Assembly (NCBI GenBank): GCA_034440395.1
Contig: JAWXBW010000067.1
Location: 17,868-81,867, forward strand
Source of the DNA: JAAUTS01 sp034440395
Lineage (GTDB): Bacteria > Verrucomicrobiota > Verrucomicrobiia > Methylacidiphilales > JAAUTS01
DNA length: 64,000 bases
Reading direction: 5' to 3'
Shown here: positions 42,686-52,367 of the stretch, piece by piece
Numbering within the stretch: position 1 is the stretch's first letter
Layout of the letters: each line of letters opens with the position of its first letter
Notes under the pieces: generated by a model
The model's database searches: none
What the model was told of the DNA's origin: nothing
The model's input: only the letters and a program-made list of their open reading frames with translations
Position numbers and translations under genes: made by a program

Positions 42686-44053
42686 ATGCCGAACATCACT
42701 CAACTTGATCAAGAATTTGTCTGGCATCCTTTCACTCCCACTGACTCTTGGTTAGCAGCCGGGTTTAAACCCATCGTCATCACCGAAGCCGAAGGTTCTT
42801 GGCTGCAAGATGAATCAGGAAAACGTTACCTCGATGGAAACTCCTCTATTTGGACAAACCTTCACGGCCACCGCCATCCGCAGTTAGCTCACGCTCTGCA
42901 TGATCAAATAGATCGCATATCCCACAGTTCTTTTTTAGGGCTTACCAATGACGTAGCCCCACAACTCGCCGAAAAGCTCTGCCGACTGGCTAACCTTGAT
43001 CGTTGCTTTTTTTCCGATGATGGCTCCACCGCCATGGAAGCAAGCCTGAAAATGCTCTGGCAGTTTTATCAACAAAATGGTCAACCCCAACGCCAACGAT
43101 TCATCTCCCTCAGCTCGGGTTATCACGGAGATACCATCGGTGCCATGAGCCTCAGCCACAGTCCCACCTTTCATCAAACCTACAAACCTCTTCTTTTCGC
43201 AACCGAAGAAGTCATGACACCCTACTGCTATCGCTGCCCATATAATCAGGCTCGTCCAGAAAAGACAGATGCACGCAAGACACGACGCTGCCACTGGGAA
43301 TGCCTCGACCACGTGGAAAAATGTTTTGCTAAAAATAGTGAGACAGCTGCGGCGTGGGTTATCGAACCCCGAGTTCAAGGTGCCGCAGGCTTCATTATGC
43401 AGCCTGAAACCTATTTAGAAAAAACCTGCAACGTTGCCCAAGGACACGGAGCTAAAGTCATTCTGGACGAAGTTATGACAGGCTTCCATCGCACAGGTCC
43501 CCTCTTCTCTTTCCAGAATGAAGACGTTAAACCTGATTTCATTGCCTTAGCTAAAGGACTCACCAGCGGCACCATGCCACTTGCCGCAACTCTAACCACG
43601 AAAGAAATCTTCGACGGATTCCGCGGGGATCGTTCCCGGACTTTTTTTCATGGTCACAGCTACACGGGTAATCAACTGGGGTGTTCTGTATCCCTAGCCA
43701 GCTTGGCCTTATTACAAGAGGATAACTTCGCCCCCGAACACGAGCAACGAATTCAAAATCTGCGCCACTTAAGTCAACGCTTCTGGCAGCTCGACTGCGT
43801 GGGTGATGTTCGCCAAGAGGGATTTATCTGCGCCATTGAATTAGTTAAAGATTTTTCCACACGTCAACCCTACGACCCCGCGTTACGCCTTGGTGCTCTG
43901 GTCTGCCAGCAAGCCACCTTGTATGGACTCATCACACGTCCTGTGGGGGATGTTCTCGTATTGATGCCGCCCTACTCTACCTCCCTCAGCGAGTTAGAAA
44001 AAATGGTCGATGCCCTTTATAAAGCGATTGAGGAAGTAATTCTTTCATTATAG
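42686..44053 (+). CDS. bioA: Adenosylmethionine-8-amino-7-oxononanoate aminotransferase
   Basis: The 455-residue class III aminotransferase has the BioA start VWHPFTPTDSW, GSWLQDESGKRYLDGNSS, the PLP region ILDEVMTGFHRTG and Lys in ALAKGLTSGTMPLAATL. It converts KAPA to DAPA. An extra Cys-rich insert (TPYCYRCPYNQARP, then RRCHWECLDHVEKC) is present, which also occurs in some BioA branches. It lies 40 bp after bioF and 14 bp before bioD. Confidence 0.95.
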   Translation: MPNITQLDQEFVWHPFTPTDSWLAAGFKPIVITEAEGSWLQDESGKRYLDGNSSIWTNLHGHRHPQLAHALHDQIDRISHSSFLGLTNDVAPQLAEKLCRLANLDRCFFSDDGSTAMEASLKMLWQFYQQNGQPQRQRFISLSSGYHGDTIGAMSLSHSPTFHQTYKPLLFATEEVMTPYCYRCPYNQARPEKTDARKTRRCHWECLDHVEKCFAKNSETAAAWVIEPRVQGAAGFIMQPETYLEKTCNVAQGHGAKVILDEVMTGFHRTGPLFSFQNEDVKPDFIALAKGLTSGTMPLAATLTTKEIFDGFRGDRSRTFFHGHSYTGNQLGCSVSLASLALLQEDNFAPEHEQRIQNLRHLSQRFWQLDCVGDVRQEGFICAIELVKDFSTRQPYDPALRLGALVCQQATLYGLITRPVGDVLVLMPPYSTSLSELEKMVDALYKAIEEVILSL

Positions 44054-44067
44054 ATTAGCTTGTTAAA

Positions 44068-44736
44068 ATGATCTCCCATCCATCAACGGCACTCACAGGT
44101 TTTTTCATCACCGGCACCAATACCCACATTGGTAAAACCTATTTCACCAGTCTTCTCACTCAACATTTGAGAGCGCAAAAAATCCCTGCCTTAGCCTTAA
44201 AACCTTTCTGCTGTGGTGATCGGAGCGACGTAGAAATTTTCGCCAAAGCTAACGAAGAAACACTCAGCCTCAATCAAATCAATCCCGTCCATCTCCTTCC
44301 ACCTCTGGCTCCTTACGCCGCCTGCGTGGTGGAGGAACGTCTGCTGGATCCGCAAGACACTTTATTATCCATACGAGAACTTGCGCAAAATTCACCAGGT
44401 CCCTTCCTCATTGAGGGTTGCGGTGGATGGCTTGTACCCATTACGAAAAGCTATTGGATCCGGGAATTCGCCCAAGAACTAGCATTGCCTATCGTTCTAG
44501 TAGCAAGTGCTGGATTAGGCACGCTCAACCATTCTTTACTAACCATAGAAAACATACGCAACAGCGGATGTCAGATTGCAGGTATCGTCATGAACTTCCA
44601 CGACTGTCCAGAAGACCTCGCCACCGCCACCAATGCCGCTATCCTGGAAGATCTCACGGGTCTGCCCGTTTATGCGCTAGATCCAGACGCAAAAAAACTA
44701 GAGTGTCTTCCCTCGTGGCTGATTCCACAGTGCTAG
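44068..44736 (+). CDS. bioD: Dethiobiotin synthetase
   Basis: The 222-residue protein has the P-loop GTNTHIGKT at 16-24, KPFCCGDRSD, and EGCGGWLVPI, all BioD marks. It closes the ureido ring of dethiobiotin with CO2 and ATP. It is the last gene of bioF-bioA-bioD. bioB, bioC and bioH are not in this window; the radical SAM protein at 24065 does not have the BioB motif pattern. Confidence 0.94.
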   Translation: MISHPSTALTGFFITGTNTHIGKTYFTSLLTQHLRAQKIPALALKPFCCGDRSDVEIFAKANEETLSLNQINPVHLLPPLAPYAACVVEERLLDPQDTLLSIRELAQNSPGPFLIEGCGGWLVPITKSYWIREFAQELALPIVLVASAGLGTLNHSLLTIENIRNSGCQIAGIVMNFHDCPEDLATATNAAILEDLTGLPVYALDPDAKKLECLPSWLIPQC

Positions 44737-44754
44737 ATATAACAATCTACTTCT

Positions 44755-45807
44755 TTAATTAGCACGTAATTGTCCGCAGCCCGCCGCCACGTCTATTCCC
44801 CGCCGCTGCCGCACGGTGCAAGGAAAGCCTTTATCTGCCACTATTTTTTGAAAAGCCTCTACCGTTGCGGCGACGGATGGGTTTCCTAGATAGTCTAACG
44901 TTGGATTTAGAGGAATTAAGTTAACATGAGCATTTAAACCCACCAATAACGTAGCCAATTCTAAAGCTTGCTCTTCTGAATCATTTTTACCCGCAATCAA
45001 GGTCCACTCAAAAAAGATACGACGTTGAGTTTTATTACAATAAACACGACAAGCTTTCATTAACTCAAGTAGAGACCACCGCTTACTAATTGGCACTAGC
45101 TGGGCTCGATCCTGTTCATTTGCCCCATGTAAACTGACCGCCAAATTATAGGGAGAAGGCTCTTCCGCCATACGTAAAATACCTGGAATCACACCCACCG
45201 TGCTAATAGAAATACGGCTGGGTCCTATATTTAAACCCCGCGTGTCCGAAATCATCTGCAAGGCCTTCATCACCGACTCATAATTATGTAGTGGCTCACC
45301 CATGCCCATTAACACAATGTTCCGCAGCCCTGTCTCTCCCCGTGCTTTCAAAAAATGTTTGGCATGTAAGACTTGGCTAACAATTTCTCCTGGACTTAAA
45401 TGACGTGTAAATCCTGACTGCCCCGTTGCACAAAAAACACAGCCCATGGCGCAACCAACTTGCGTGCTCACACAAACGGTGTAACGCCCTTGATAAGCCA
45501 TTAGCACCGTTTCGATTTTTTCGCCGTCATTTAAACGTAATAACCATTTATACGTAAACTGATCGTTGCTGATGATTTGTTGGTCAACCTGCACGAGAGG
45601 CTGAATACGACTTGCTTGGGCGTCCATCCACCTTCTTAGCGGTGGTAGATAGGAAGACCGATCCGTGCATACCGTATCAAAGTGGCGGTGTAATCCGCGC
45701 CATAAACTTTTCGTATGACAAGGCTTCAGCCCAGACTCTACGAGCTCTTGCTCCAATTCCTCAAAATTAAGATTCCACAGCGAAGACTCTGGAGGTTCTG
45801 TGCGCAT
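44755..45807 (-). CDS. rlmN: 23S rRNA (adenine2503-C2)/tRNA methyltransferase RlmN
   Basis: The protein has 350 residues from the ATG at 45807, which begins just after the ABC-F stop; a longer frame would overlap that gene. The radical SAM motif is C-x3-C-x2-C in GCAMGCVFCATG. The catalytic Cys near the end sits in AAGCGQL. MGMGEPLHNYE and SISTVGVIPGI are typical. It methylates A2503 of 23S rRNA and A37 of some tRNAs. Confidence 0.94.
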   Translation of the reverse strand: MRTEPPESSLWNLNFEELEQELVESGLKPCHTKSLWRGLHRHFDTVCTDRSSYLPPLRRWMDAQASRIQPLVQVDQQIISNDQFTYKWLLRLNDGEKIETVLMAYQGRYTVCVSTQVGCAMGCVFCATGQSGFTRHLSPGEIVSQVLHAKHFLKARGETGLRNIVLMGMGEPLHNYESVMKALQMISDTRGLNIGPSRISISTVGVIPGILRMAEEPSPYNLAVSLHGANEQDRAQLVPISKRWSLLELMKACRVYCNKTQRRIFFEWTLIAGKNDSEEQALELATLLVGLNAHVNLIPLNPTLDYLGNPSVAATVEAFQKIVADKGFPCTVRQRRGIDVAAGCGQLRAN

Positions 45808-45820
45808 CCTCACAAGATCT

Positions 45821-47656
45821 TTAGACCACTTCTTCACATGCTTTACGCACTGCTTCCAGTTCTTCCCAGCGCACATAGTTCAGCTTGATTTTCTCATCCA
45901 GTAAGACTTGATCTGTCTTAAGTTGATTTAAAATTTCAGGCTGCTTGAGGTAAAGCTCAGGATCATAAAGTTTAGCCGCCAAAGTCACTTGTTCCGCTTC
46001 CATCTTTTCAATAAGGGAAGGCAACTCTTCCAACTCACGCCGATCCCGATTAAGAAACGTCTTAGGCTTGGTGCTTTTCTTTTTAGGTTCTACGTCTGCT
46101 ACTAAAACTTCCACGCTCTTCGCTACAGACGCAGGTGCTGGCGGAGCTAACGTAGCGCGGGATTTCTGGCGTAGCCAATCTTCATAACCTCCCACATATT
46201 CTGAAATACGTCCCTCCCCATCAAAGACCATTGTGCTGGTGACGACGTTATCTAAAAAGGCTCGATCGTGTGAAACCAGTAAAACGGTGCCGCCAAATTC
46301 CACCAATAAATCTTCCAACAGCTCCATCGTTTCGGAATCGAGATCATTCGTCGGCTCATCCAAAACCAATACATTTGCGGGCTGTAAGAAAAGACGTGCT
46401 AACAAGAGACGATTGCGTTCTCCCCCCGAGAGCATTTTAGCTGGCATACGTGAGCGTTCTGGAGAAAAAAGGAAATCTTGCAGATAGCCATGAATGTGTT
46501 TTGAGCGACCTTGGAAGGTGACCGTCTCCGAATTACCCGCTACATTTTGCGCTACCGTCTTCGCATTATCAATCTGGTCACGTAATTGATCCAAGTAAAC
46601 GACTTCGATTTTCGTTCCCAATTTAACCCAACCACTCTGCGGTTCTAACTTACCGAGCATCAGTTTTAGTAATGTGGTCTTACCCGTGCCGTTAGGTCCA
46701 ATAATTCCGATTTTATCGCCCCGCCAAATAATGGTAGAGAAATCCTGCACGATTGGCTTATCTCCAAAGGCGAAGCAGGCCTTTGAAATTTCTACCACTT
46801 TTTGACCGGAAGATTGCGTTTCACTAACTCCAATCTTAGCCGTGCCAATACGATCCCGACGTTCACTCCGTTCATCCCGCAAAGCCTTGAGTGCACGCAC
46901 CCTCCCCTCATTACGCGTGCGGCGAGCTTTAACACCCTGCCGCAGCCATGCTTCTTCTAAAGCTAACTTCTTATCAAAGGCCGCCCATTGCTTTTCTTCT
47001 GCTTCTAACGAAGCAGCTTTTCGCAATAAATAGGTGTCATAATCACAAGCCCAACTCGTTAGATTACCACGGTCTAGCTCCAGAATACGTGTGGCCATTT
47101 TTCGCAAAAAAGAGCGGTCGTGCGTGACGAAAAATAAGGTCATCTTTTGCTCAAGAAGAAAAGATTCCAACCAAAGAATCGAGTCGATATCCAAATGGTT
47201 GGTCGGTTCATCTAAGAGCAAAACATCTGGCTGCCCTACCAGAGCTCTAGCCAAGAGCACGCGCCGCTTCATCCCACCTGACAAGGATGTAAATAGCTCT
47301 TCACGAACCGGGAGCTTCATCTGCTCCATCAATTCATCAATCCTTACGTCGATTTCCCAGTCCTCCTCGTGACTATCTTTACGCAAGCCCCCAAAGATCA
47401 CATCATAAACCGAACCTGTAAGATTATCAGGTACTTCCTGATCGAGTCGAGTCAACACCGTGCCGCTTGGGCAAACGAGTTCTCCTGAGTTAGGTGCTTC
47501 CTCACCCGTAATAATACGCATCAGGCTGGTCTTACCCGTGCCGTTACGCCCTAGCAAACAGACACGCTCTCCTGCATCGACCTGTAAATTAGCGTGGTCA
47601 AGCAAGGGCCTGGTTCCATATTGAAGGACAATGTCTTGTAGTTGAAGTAAGGGCAT
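45821..47656 (-). CDS. ABC-F family ATPase (Uup-like)
   Basis: The protein has 611 residues from MPLLQLQDIVLQ; the frame extends 13 codons to a GTG. Two ABC domains: Walker A GRNGTGKTS and GPNGTGKTT, signatures LSGGMKRRV and LSGGERNRL, and LLDEPTNHLD and VLDEPTNDLD. There is no membrane domain. The linker between domains and the C-terminal coiled-coil tail (RRELEELPSLIEKMEAEQ) place it with Uup, which acts on ribosomes or DNA branch structures. rlmN follows after 13 bp. Confidence 0.93.
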   Translation of the reverse strand: MPLLQLQDIVLQYGTRPLLDHANLQVDAGERVCLLGRNGTGKTSLMRIITGEEAPNSGELVCPSGTVLTRLDQEVPDNLTGSVYDVIFGGLRKDSHEEDWEIDVRIDELMEQMKLPVREELFTSLSGGMKRRVLLARALVGQPDVLLLDEPTNHLDIDSILWLESFLLEQKMTLFFVTHDRSFLRKMATRILELDRGNLTSWACDYDTYLLRKAASLEAEEKQWAAFDKKLALEEAWLRQGVKARRTRNEGRVRALKALRDERSERRDRIGTAKIGVSETQSSGQKVVEISKACFAFGDKPIVQDFSTIIWRGDKIGIIGPNGTGKTTLLKLMLGKLEPQSGWVKLGTKIEVVYLDQLRDQIDNAKTVAQNVAGNSETVTFQGRSKHIHGYLQDFLFSPERSRMPAKMLSGGERNRLLLARLFLQPANVLVLDEPTNDLDSETMELLEDLLVEFGGTVLLVSHDRAFLDNVVTSTMVFDGEGRISEYVGGYEDWLRQKSRATLAPPAPASVAKSVEVLVADVEPKKKSTKPKTFLNRDRRELEELPSLIEKMEAEQVTLAAKLYDPELYLKQPEILNQLKTDQVLLDEKIKLNYVRWEELEAVRKACEEVV

Positions 47657-47776
47657 AGGAGAGAGTAAAGCTAGAGGCTCTGCGCCAAAGGTCACTTAAA
47701 TTTTTTGCCGCAAACTAAATGACTAAAGCTTCACCTTGTAGATGTTAAAATCTCCAAACACAGCTTTTGGATTCGA

Positions 47777-48940
47777 TCAAACCTTGATCCCAAAATCCCC
47801 TGCCGCCACCTCACCAGTCTTAGTGTCACCTTGGCTAATGGCTTTTTCTAAATCTTCCGCCACTTTATAGGCCGCATTGGACTTAGCTACTTTACCTTGG
47901 ACTTTACAAAAATCTCCAAGCTCCGACCACGCCGCCGGCCCCACAGGACATAGTCGGTCTAGCAAAGAGGCGTCACGCAAGTATTTTTCTGCTTCATCAT
48001 CATTCCACTCTTGGCAGGCGATCATTCCTAAATGATAGTAGATGTAAGATTGACATACCTCCAAAGGTTGCGCCTGTAGAAATGCCATCTTGGCTGCTGA
48101 ATATTCTTCAGCAGAAAACCGTATCAATCCCAGCTTAAACCACGCCTCAAGACAACTCGGATTAAGTTCGATCGCTTTCTCACAAGCCTTGACCGCTTCT
48201 TCAAAACGATCTTGAGCCCCGTAGGCACTAGCTAAATTATCCCAAGCTCTTACATAACTAGGCTCATTCTCAACCGCTCTGAGCATCCATGATTCACATT
48301 CAGCAAACTGATCTTTCTGAAAAAGGACAACTCCGTAGTTACAGCATAATTTAGGATGAGTGGGATCTATCAAGGCCGCTTTCTCATACATAAGCTCAGC
48401 TTCCGCCAAATGACCTAAGCAGTGTAGAGATACACCTAAATTAAAAACACTGGCCAAAGAAGTCTGTTCCTGATCATAGACTTTACGAAAAGCCTTAGCA
48501 GCTAAAGACATAAATCCTGCGTCATAACAGAAATTTCCAATTTGTGTCCAAAACTTTAAAGCCTGCTCTTTAATCAGTCCGCGCTCTTGCGCTACTTCTC
48601 CCACCCTAAAAGCTTCACGCACTTTTTTATCTTTGGCTAAACTTAATGCATACGAGACAAGCTCCTCTGATGTCGCTGTAGGGCTAATCTCTACTGGCTG
48701 CTCTGCCTCCATGGCTTTTTCCGCAGCTTCTTTCAGCGCAGAACGGTCCAGAGCCATCGTCATCTTACCTGTCTTGCGAATGAGTTCTTTTAACCTAACC
48801 CTCTTTAAGCGTTTTGGAGTTTCCTGCGGCGGCAATTCCTCCTCTGCCAAATCTGATAGTGAGACTTTAGGAGCTTCCGGCATGGAGCTGCCAATGCTCA
48901 CTTTACTCATTAGATTTGCAATGGATTTAGAGAAATTCAT
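47777..48940 (-). CDS. TPR-repeat protein
   Basis: The 387-residue protein has a charged N-terminal region (about 1-95) and then a run of TPR motifs, seen as FNLGVSLHCLGHLAEAELMY, NYGVVLFQKDQFAECES, NLASAYGAQDRFEEAVKACE and FKLGLIRFSAEEYSAAKM. It has no signal peptide, so it is a cytoplasmic scaffold. The partner is unknown. The C-terminus is short and acidic. Confidence 0.8.
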   Translation of the reverse strand: MNFSKSIANLMSKVSIGSSMPEAPKVSLSDLAEEELPPQETPKRLKRVRLKELIRKTGKMTMALDRSALKEAAEKAMEAEQPVEISPTATSEELVSYALSLAKDKKVREAFRVGEVAQERGLIKEQALKFWTQIGNFCYDAGFMSLAAKAFRKVYDQEQTSLASVFNLGVSLHCLGHLAEAELMYEKAALIDPTHPKLCCNYGVVLFQKDQFAECESWMLRAVENEPSYVRAWDNLASAYGAQDRFEEAVKACEKAIELNPSCLEAWFKLGLIRFSAEEYSAAKMAFLQAQPLEVCQSYIYYHLGMIACQEWNDDEAEKYLRDASLLDRLCPVGPAAWSELGDFCKVQGKVAKSNAAYKVAEDLEKAISQGDTKTGEVAAGDFGIKV

Positions 48941-49130
48941 TGGCCACCTTAGCCCTAAATTTTAAATATTACAAATAACAATTTTATAAATTGTTGGATC
49001 ATTATTAGGCTGACCTTTGCTACTCAATGTTACCTTATTCTGTATTTAGGTTCACAAAATCCTCCCCTTTAGTTAAGGCACCTGAATTATAAGTTCTTTG
49101 CCAATAAAGCCATCTTTGCTAGCTTAAGTT

Positions 49131-49787
49131 ATGAAGTTTTTAAAGCTGCTGTCTCTAGGAATCCTCCTGCTTCTATCTTATACAGCTTTGTACGCACAAC
49201 TAGACCGTGACCCAGAGGTTCTATACCTAAAGGCTGGAAAAGAAATTATCCTCGTGACCAATCAAGCTGCTGGTGTTTACGCCACACGCTCGTTCACTCC
49301 GCTCCTTAAGACCTTTCCTCAAGACACAGAAGTCTTGCTCAAAGGCTACCATTCCGCTGCTCTACTCGTCACGGATCGTCGCACAGGTTACGAAGGCTGG
49401 ATTGCACTCGATACCGTCCCCGAGCTTGACCCTAAAATGATTGCCCTTCTCAAAGCTGAAGACGAAGAAGAAAAAACCTTTGCCTTAGCTATCAAAAAGG
49501 AAGAAGTCCTACCTGGCATGAGTTTTGAAAACGTCCAGCAAGCACTCGGCAAACCGACTAATAAAACGTTCCGAGAAGATGAAAAGGGACGTCTGGATGT
49601 CTGGTCTTACGTGGACTACGAACGCATCACCGAATACCGCCAAGCTGTGGATCCAGTCACGCGACAAGTAATAAGCATACCCTACACGGTGAAAATTCCC
49701 ATTGGCTCCTTAAACGTAGAATTTAAAAATAGCCGTGTCGCTGCCATTGAACGAACCCAAGACGCACAATCCCGATCTAGGCGCTAA
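49131..49787 (+). CDS. Exported protein with SH3-like and SmpA/BamE-like parts
   Basis: The 218-residue protein has a signal peptide cut near LYA-QLDR. The N-terminal half (VLLKGYHSAALLVTDRRTGYEGWIAL, positions about 65-90) resembles a bacterial SH3 domain. The second half (LPGMSFENVQQALGKPTNK ... VWSYVDYERI) follows the GMs-xx-V-xx-xxGkP pattern of BamE/SmpA folds. Function is unknown. Similar two-part proteins occur widely in this phylum (inference). Confidence 0.65.
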   Translation: MKFLKLLSLGILLLLSYTALYAQLDRDPEVLYLKAGKEIILVTNQAAGVYATRSFTPLLKTFPQDTEVLLKGYHSAALLVTDRRTGYEGWIALDTVPELDPKMIALLKAEDEEEKTFALAIKKEEVLPGMSFENVQQALGKPTNKTFREDEKGRLDVWSYVDYERITEYRQAVDPVTRQVISIPYTVKIPIGSLNVEFKNSRVAAIERTQDAQSRSRR

Positions 49788-49803
49788 GGATAACGGTCCA
49801 GAT

Positions 49804-50604
49804 TTAAGGCTTGGAATTTACGTCAGAGCGATAGGTCTGGCAACGGTTCATCCACCCTTTCAACCAACGCTCCTCTTTTCTGGCCGGAGGAGAGAGTTCC
49901 ACTCGACGACTGAGTACACGGACACTGGAATCCGCAAATTCATCTAAAGCTGCCGCGCCTGAGGCTGAGCCCTTCATGCCGAGGAGCACTTGTTGCAATC
50001 CCCAGCCTTCTCCTTGATAACGCTCAGACTCTTTCACGCCTTCACCCTTAAAATTAACGTAGTCCATTAAGAGATAGGTGCCGCCCTTTGTGATAGCTAA
50101 TCGCCGGAATTGTTTTTCTAAGTGTTGCGTTTGTTGCGGGTCGAGTGTGGCGGTCATTTTAGGTAAAGCTTTGCTCAGGCGTTGAGCGGCAAACTGAGCT
50201 TGGAGTGCTATGGTGTCTCGAAGGAAAAAGCGGAGTGATTTCATTTTCTCGCTCTCTCGTTGCGCCATAAATTCTTCTCTGGAATTCCATGGGCAATCTT
50301 TAGCTAACAAAAGCCACTCAGGGATCTTTGCGCCACTCTGCTTAATATAAGCGACTAAGTTGGGGAAGCTTTCCTCGAAGGGAGCCTCAACGTCTTGAGG
50401 GAACCAGATGAAGTGTGCGATGCCAAAAGAGCCGAAGTTTTCTCCTTGGTTCCAAGAGGTGAGACCTTCAACCGTGCCCGCACATTCATTTAACCAAATT
50501 TTTTTACCTATAATTAATGCCTCGTCCTTTGAGAGTTCTACCGCAACGAGAAAAGGACTTAATAGAAAAATAAAGACTAGTATAATTAAAATGCTCTTTT
50601 TCAT
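49804..50604 (-). CDS. Exported lysozyme-like protein, unknown function
   Basis: The 266-residue protein has a signal peptide (hydrophobic run ending at about VAVELSK). The segment IWLNECAGTVEGLTSWNQGE followed by FGSFGIAHFIWFP has a Glu before Cys and the G-x-GIxHF pattern seen in lysozyme-like folds; E is a candidate catalytic acid. The rest is helical. A cell-wall role would fit the AmgK/MurU pair next door, but this is not shown. It lies 15 bp after the nucleotidyltransferase on the same strand, suggesting co-transcription. Confidence 0.6.
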   Translation of the reverse strand: MKKSILIILVFIFLLSPFLVAVELSKDEALIIGKKIWLNECAGTVEGLTSWNQGENFGSFGIAHFIWFPQDVEAPFEESFPNLVAYIKQSGAKIPEWLLLAKDCPWNSREEFMAQRESEKMKSLRFFLRDTIALQAQFAAQRLSKALPKMTATLDPQQTQHLEKQFRRLAITKGGTYLLMDYVNFKGEGVKESERYQGEGWGLQQVLLGMKGSASGAAALDEFADSSVRVLSRRVELSPPARKEERWLKGWMNRCQTYRSDVNSKP

Positions 50605-50619
50605 AAATAAACGGAGAGG

Positions 50620-51315
50620 TTAAGCTTTTAGTTTTTCGTATTCTTCCACGCTACCAATGTCTGACCAGCTCCCTTGATCGAGGGTAATACCCCCGGGGGG
50701 AGAACCTTCAGCAATCATGCGCAGGAAGGTTTCAATAACAGTTTCTTTTTGGGCAGGCTGGAGTCGTTGAAAAAACGGTGGATTAATCAGGTAAATTCCC
50801 GTGAAGAGGCAAGCCGTTCCGCTATTGTTTTTAAAAGTGTATCGGAAGTCTAAAAGGGCACCATCAAGGCCCAGCTGCACGTTACGTGGCTCTCCTTGCG
50901 TGCGAAGGGCAAGGGTGGCCTCGCGCCTCGATTGCTGGTGCTCGTGGATCAAGGGCAGCAGCGGTAAAGTGCTAAGAATATCCCCGTTGTAAATAAGCAG
51001 AGGAGAGTCTGGGTCGGCGAGATCTTCGATGTTTTTTATGCCCCCGCCAGTTTCAAGCAAGATAGGTTCGTGACGGAAAATGAGCGGGACATTATGATAA
51101 GTGGAGTCAGGGAAAGCTTCCGCATACCGGTAGGCATGGTGGTGGGTGTTGACTAGGATGCGTTCGATCCCGATTTGAATGAGTTGATCAAAGATATGGG
51201 TGATGAGGGGACGTCCATGAATTGGGAGCAGGGGTTTAGGCATGGAGGCAGTCAGGGGGCGTAGGCGGGTGCCTAATCCTGCGCCAAGTATAAAAGCTGT
51301 CGTGACTTTTTTCAA
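50620..51315 (-). CDS. murU: Nucleotidyltransferase (MurU-like, N-acetylmuramate-1-P uridylyltransferase type)
   Basis: The 231-residue protein starts with TTG and has the signature ILGAGLGTRLRPLTASMPKP, then ILVNTHHHAYR, LLIYNGDIL and SWSDIGSVEEYE. The short length and these motifs match MurU and related sugar-1-P nucleotidyltransferases. The divergent kinase at 51354 is AmgK-like, and the two enzymes form a known peptidoglycan-recycling pair. Mannose-1-P guanylyltransferase is the main alternative. Confidence 0.75.
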   Translation of the reverse strand: MKKVTTAFILGAGLGTRLRPLTASMPKPLLPIHGRPLITHIFDQLIQIGIERILVNTHHHAYRYAEAFPDSTYHNVPLIFRHEPILLETGGGIKNIEDLADPDSPLLIYNGDILSTLPLLPLIHEHQQSRREATLALRTQGEPRNVQLGLDGALLDFRYTFKNNSGTACLFTGIYLINPPFFQRLQPAQKETVIETFLRMIAEGSPPGGITLDQGSWSDIGSVEEYEKLKA

Positions 51316-51353
51316 ACCAATTGCACTCTAACCTTCAGAATAATCTTAGCACT

Positions 51354-52367
51354 ATGTTTTTACACGACCAAGAAATACGAAACGAAACGGTCAAGCATCT
51401 GGGCTTAACCGTAGGACAATCACTCCATTTAGAACCTATTTTAAAAGGTGGATCAGATCGACGCTTTTTGCGTGCCATTTGGGACAAAGGTTCCTGCATC
51501 GTGATGGAGTATGGGTTAGAAAGAGCAGAAAACGCGCTGTATACTGAAATCGCCCGTTTTCTGGAATCGTTAGATCTAGATGTACCTCGTGTTTTGCATA
51601 CGGATTCGGAACGTCACTTAGTCTGGAGTGAGGATTTAGGGACAGAGGATTTATGGAGCTATCGTAAACGGCCGTGGGAGGAGCGAGCACCGCTTTATCG
51701 TTCCGTGTTGGACCAGATCAATCGCTTACATGATAAAGGCCTAGTCAGAGCGGAAAGGCAGGAACTAAAGTTAATGCCAAGCTTTGATCTAGGTATGTAT
51801 GAGTGGGAACGAAATTATTTTTATGAAAAATTTATTCAAGGAGCTTGTGGACTAGCGTTCTCGGGGCAGGAAAAAGAGGTTATAGAAACAAGTTTACGGC
51901 CTTTTGCTACGGCCTTAGTTCAAGAAAAACCCTCTCTGGTGCATCGGGATTTTCAATCGCAAAATATCATGGTGCGTGGGAGTTGGACCTATTTAATAGA
52001 TTTTCAAGGAATGCGGTCGGGTGTTTTATATTATGACTTAGCCTCACTACTTTACGATCCGTATGTAGTCTTGAATGAGGCCGAACGCCAAGAGTTGCTG
52101 GATTTCTATTATGTCTTACCGGGGTGGCGACCCGAAAGGGAATTTTTTAATGGGCTCTTCGCCTTTGCCGCCGTGCAACGGCTGATGCAAGCTCTGGGCG
52201 CTTATGGATTTCTGGGTTTGGAAAAGGGTAAGCCGGCTTTCTTACTCCATGTGAACCCAGCACTTGCTCATTTAAGGTGGGTCGTCAGTCAACTACCTCA
52301 CATGGAAGCTATGCAAAGATTATTAGAAAAGGCTGAGCTTCATTTCTCGCAACGGCATGGCGTTTAA
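51354..52367 (+). CDS. amgK: APH-family sugar kinase (AmgK-like, N-acetylmuramate/N-acetylglucosamine kinase)
   Basis: The protein has 337 residues from the ATG at 51354; an upstream TTG would add 11. The aminoglycoside-phosphotransferase fold is seen in GGSDRRFLRA at the nucleotide loop, catalytic VHRDFQSQNIMV and metal-site LIDFQGMRSG, and YDLASLLYDPYV. In AmgK the pair with MurU converts MurNAc to UDP-MurNAc, giving a bypass that can confer fosfomycin tolerance. The divergent placement with 38 bp between starts supports the pairing. Confidence 0.75.
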   Translation: MFLHDQEIRNETVKHLGLTVGQSLHLEPILKGGSDRRFLRAIWDKGSCIVMEYGLERAENALYTEIARFLESLDLDVPRVLHTDSERHLVWSEDLGTEDLWSYRKRPWEERAPLYRSVLDQINRLHDKGLVRAERQELKLMPSFDLGMYEWERNYFYEKFIQGACGLAFSGQEKEVIETSLRPFATALVQEKPSLVHRDFQSQNIMVRGSWTYLIDFQGMRSGVLYYDLASLLYDPYVVLNEAERQELLDFYYVLPGWRPEREFFNGLFAFAAVQRLMQALGAYGFLGLEKGKPAFLLHVNPALAHLRWVVSQLPHMEAMQRLLEKAELHFSQRHGV

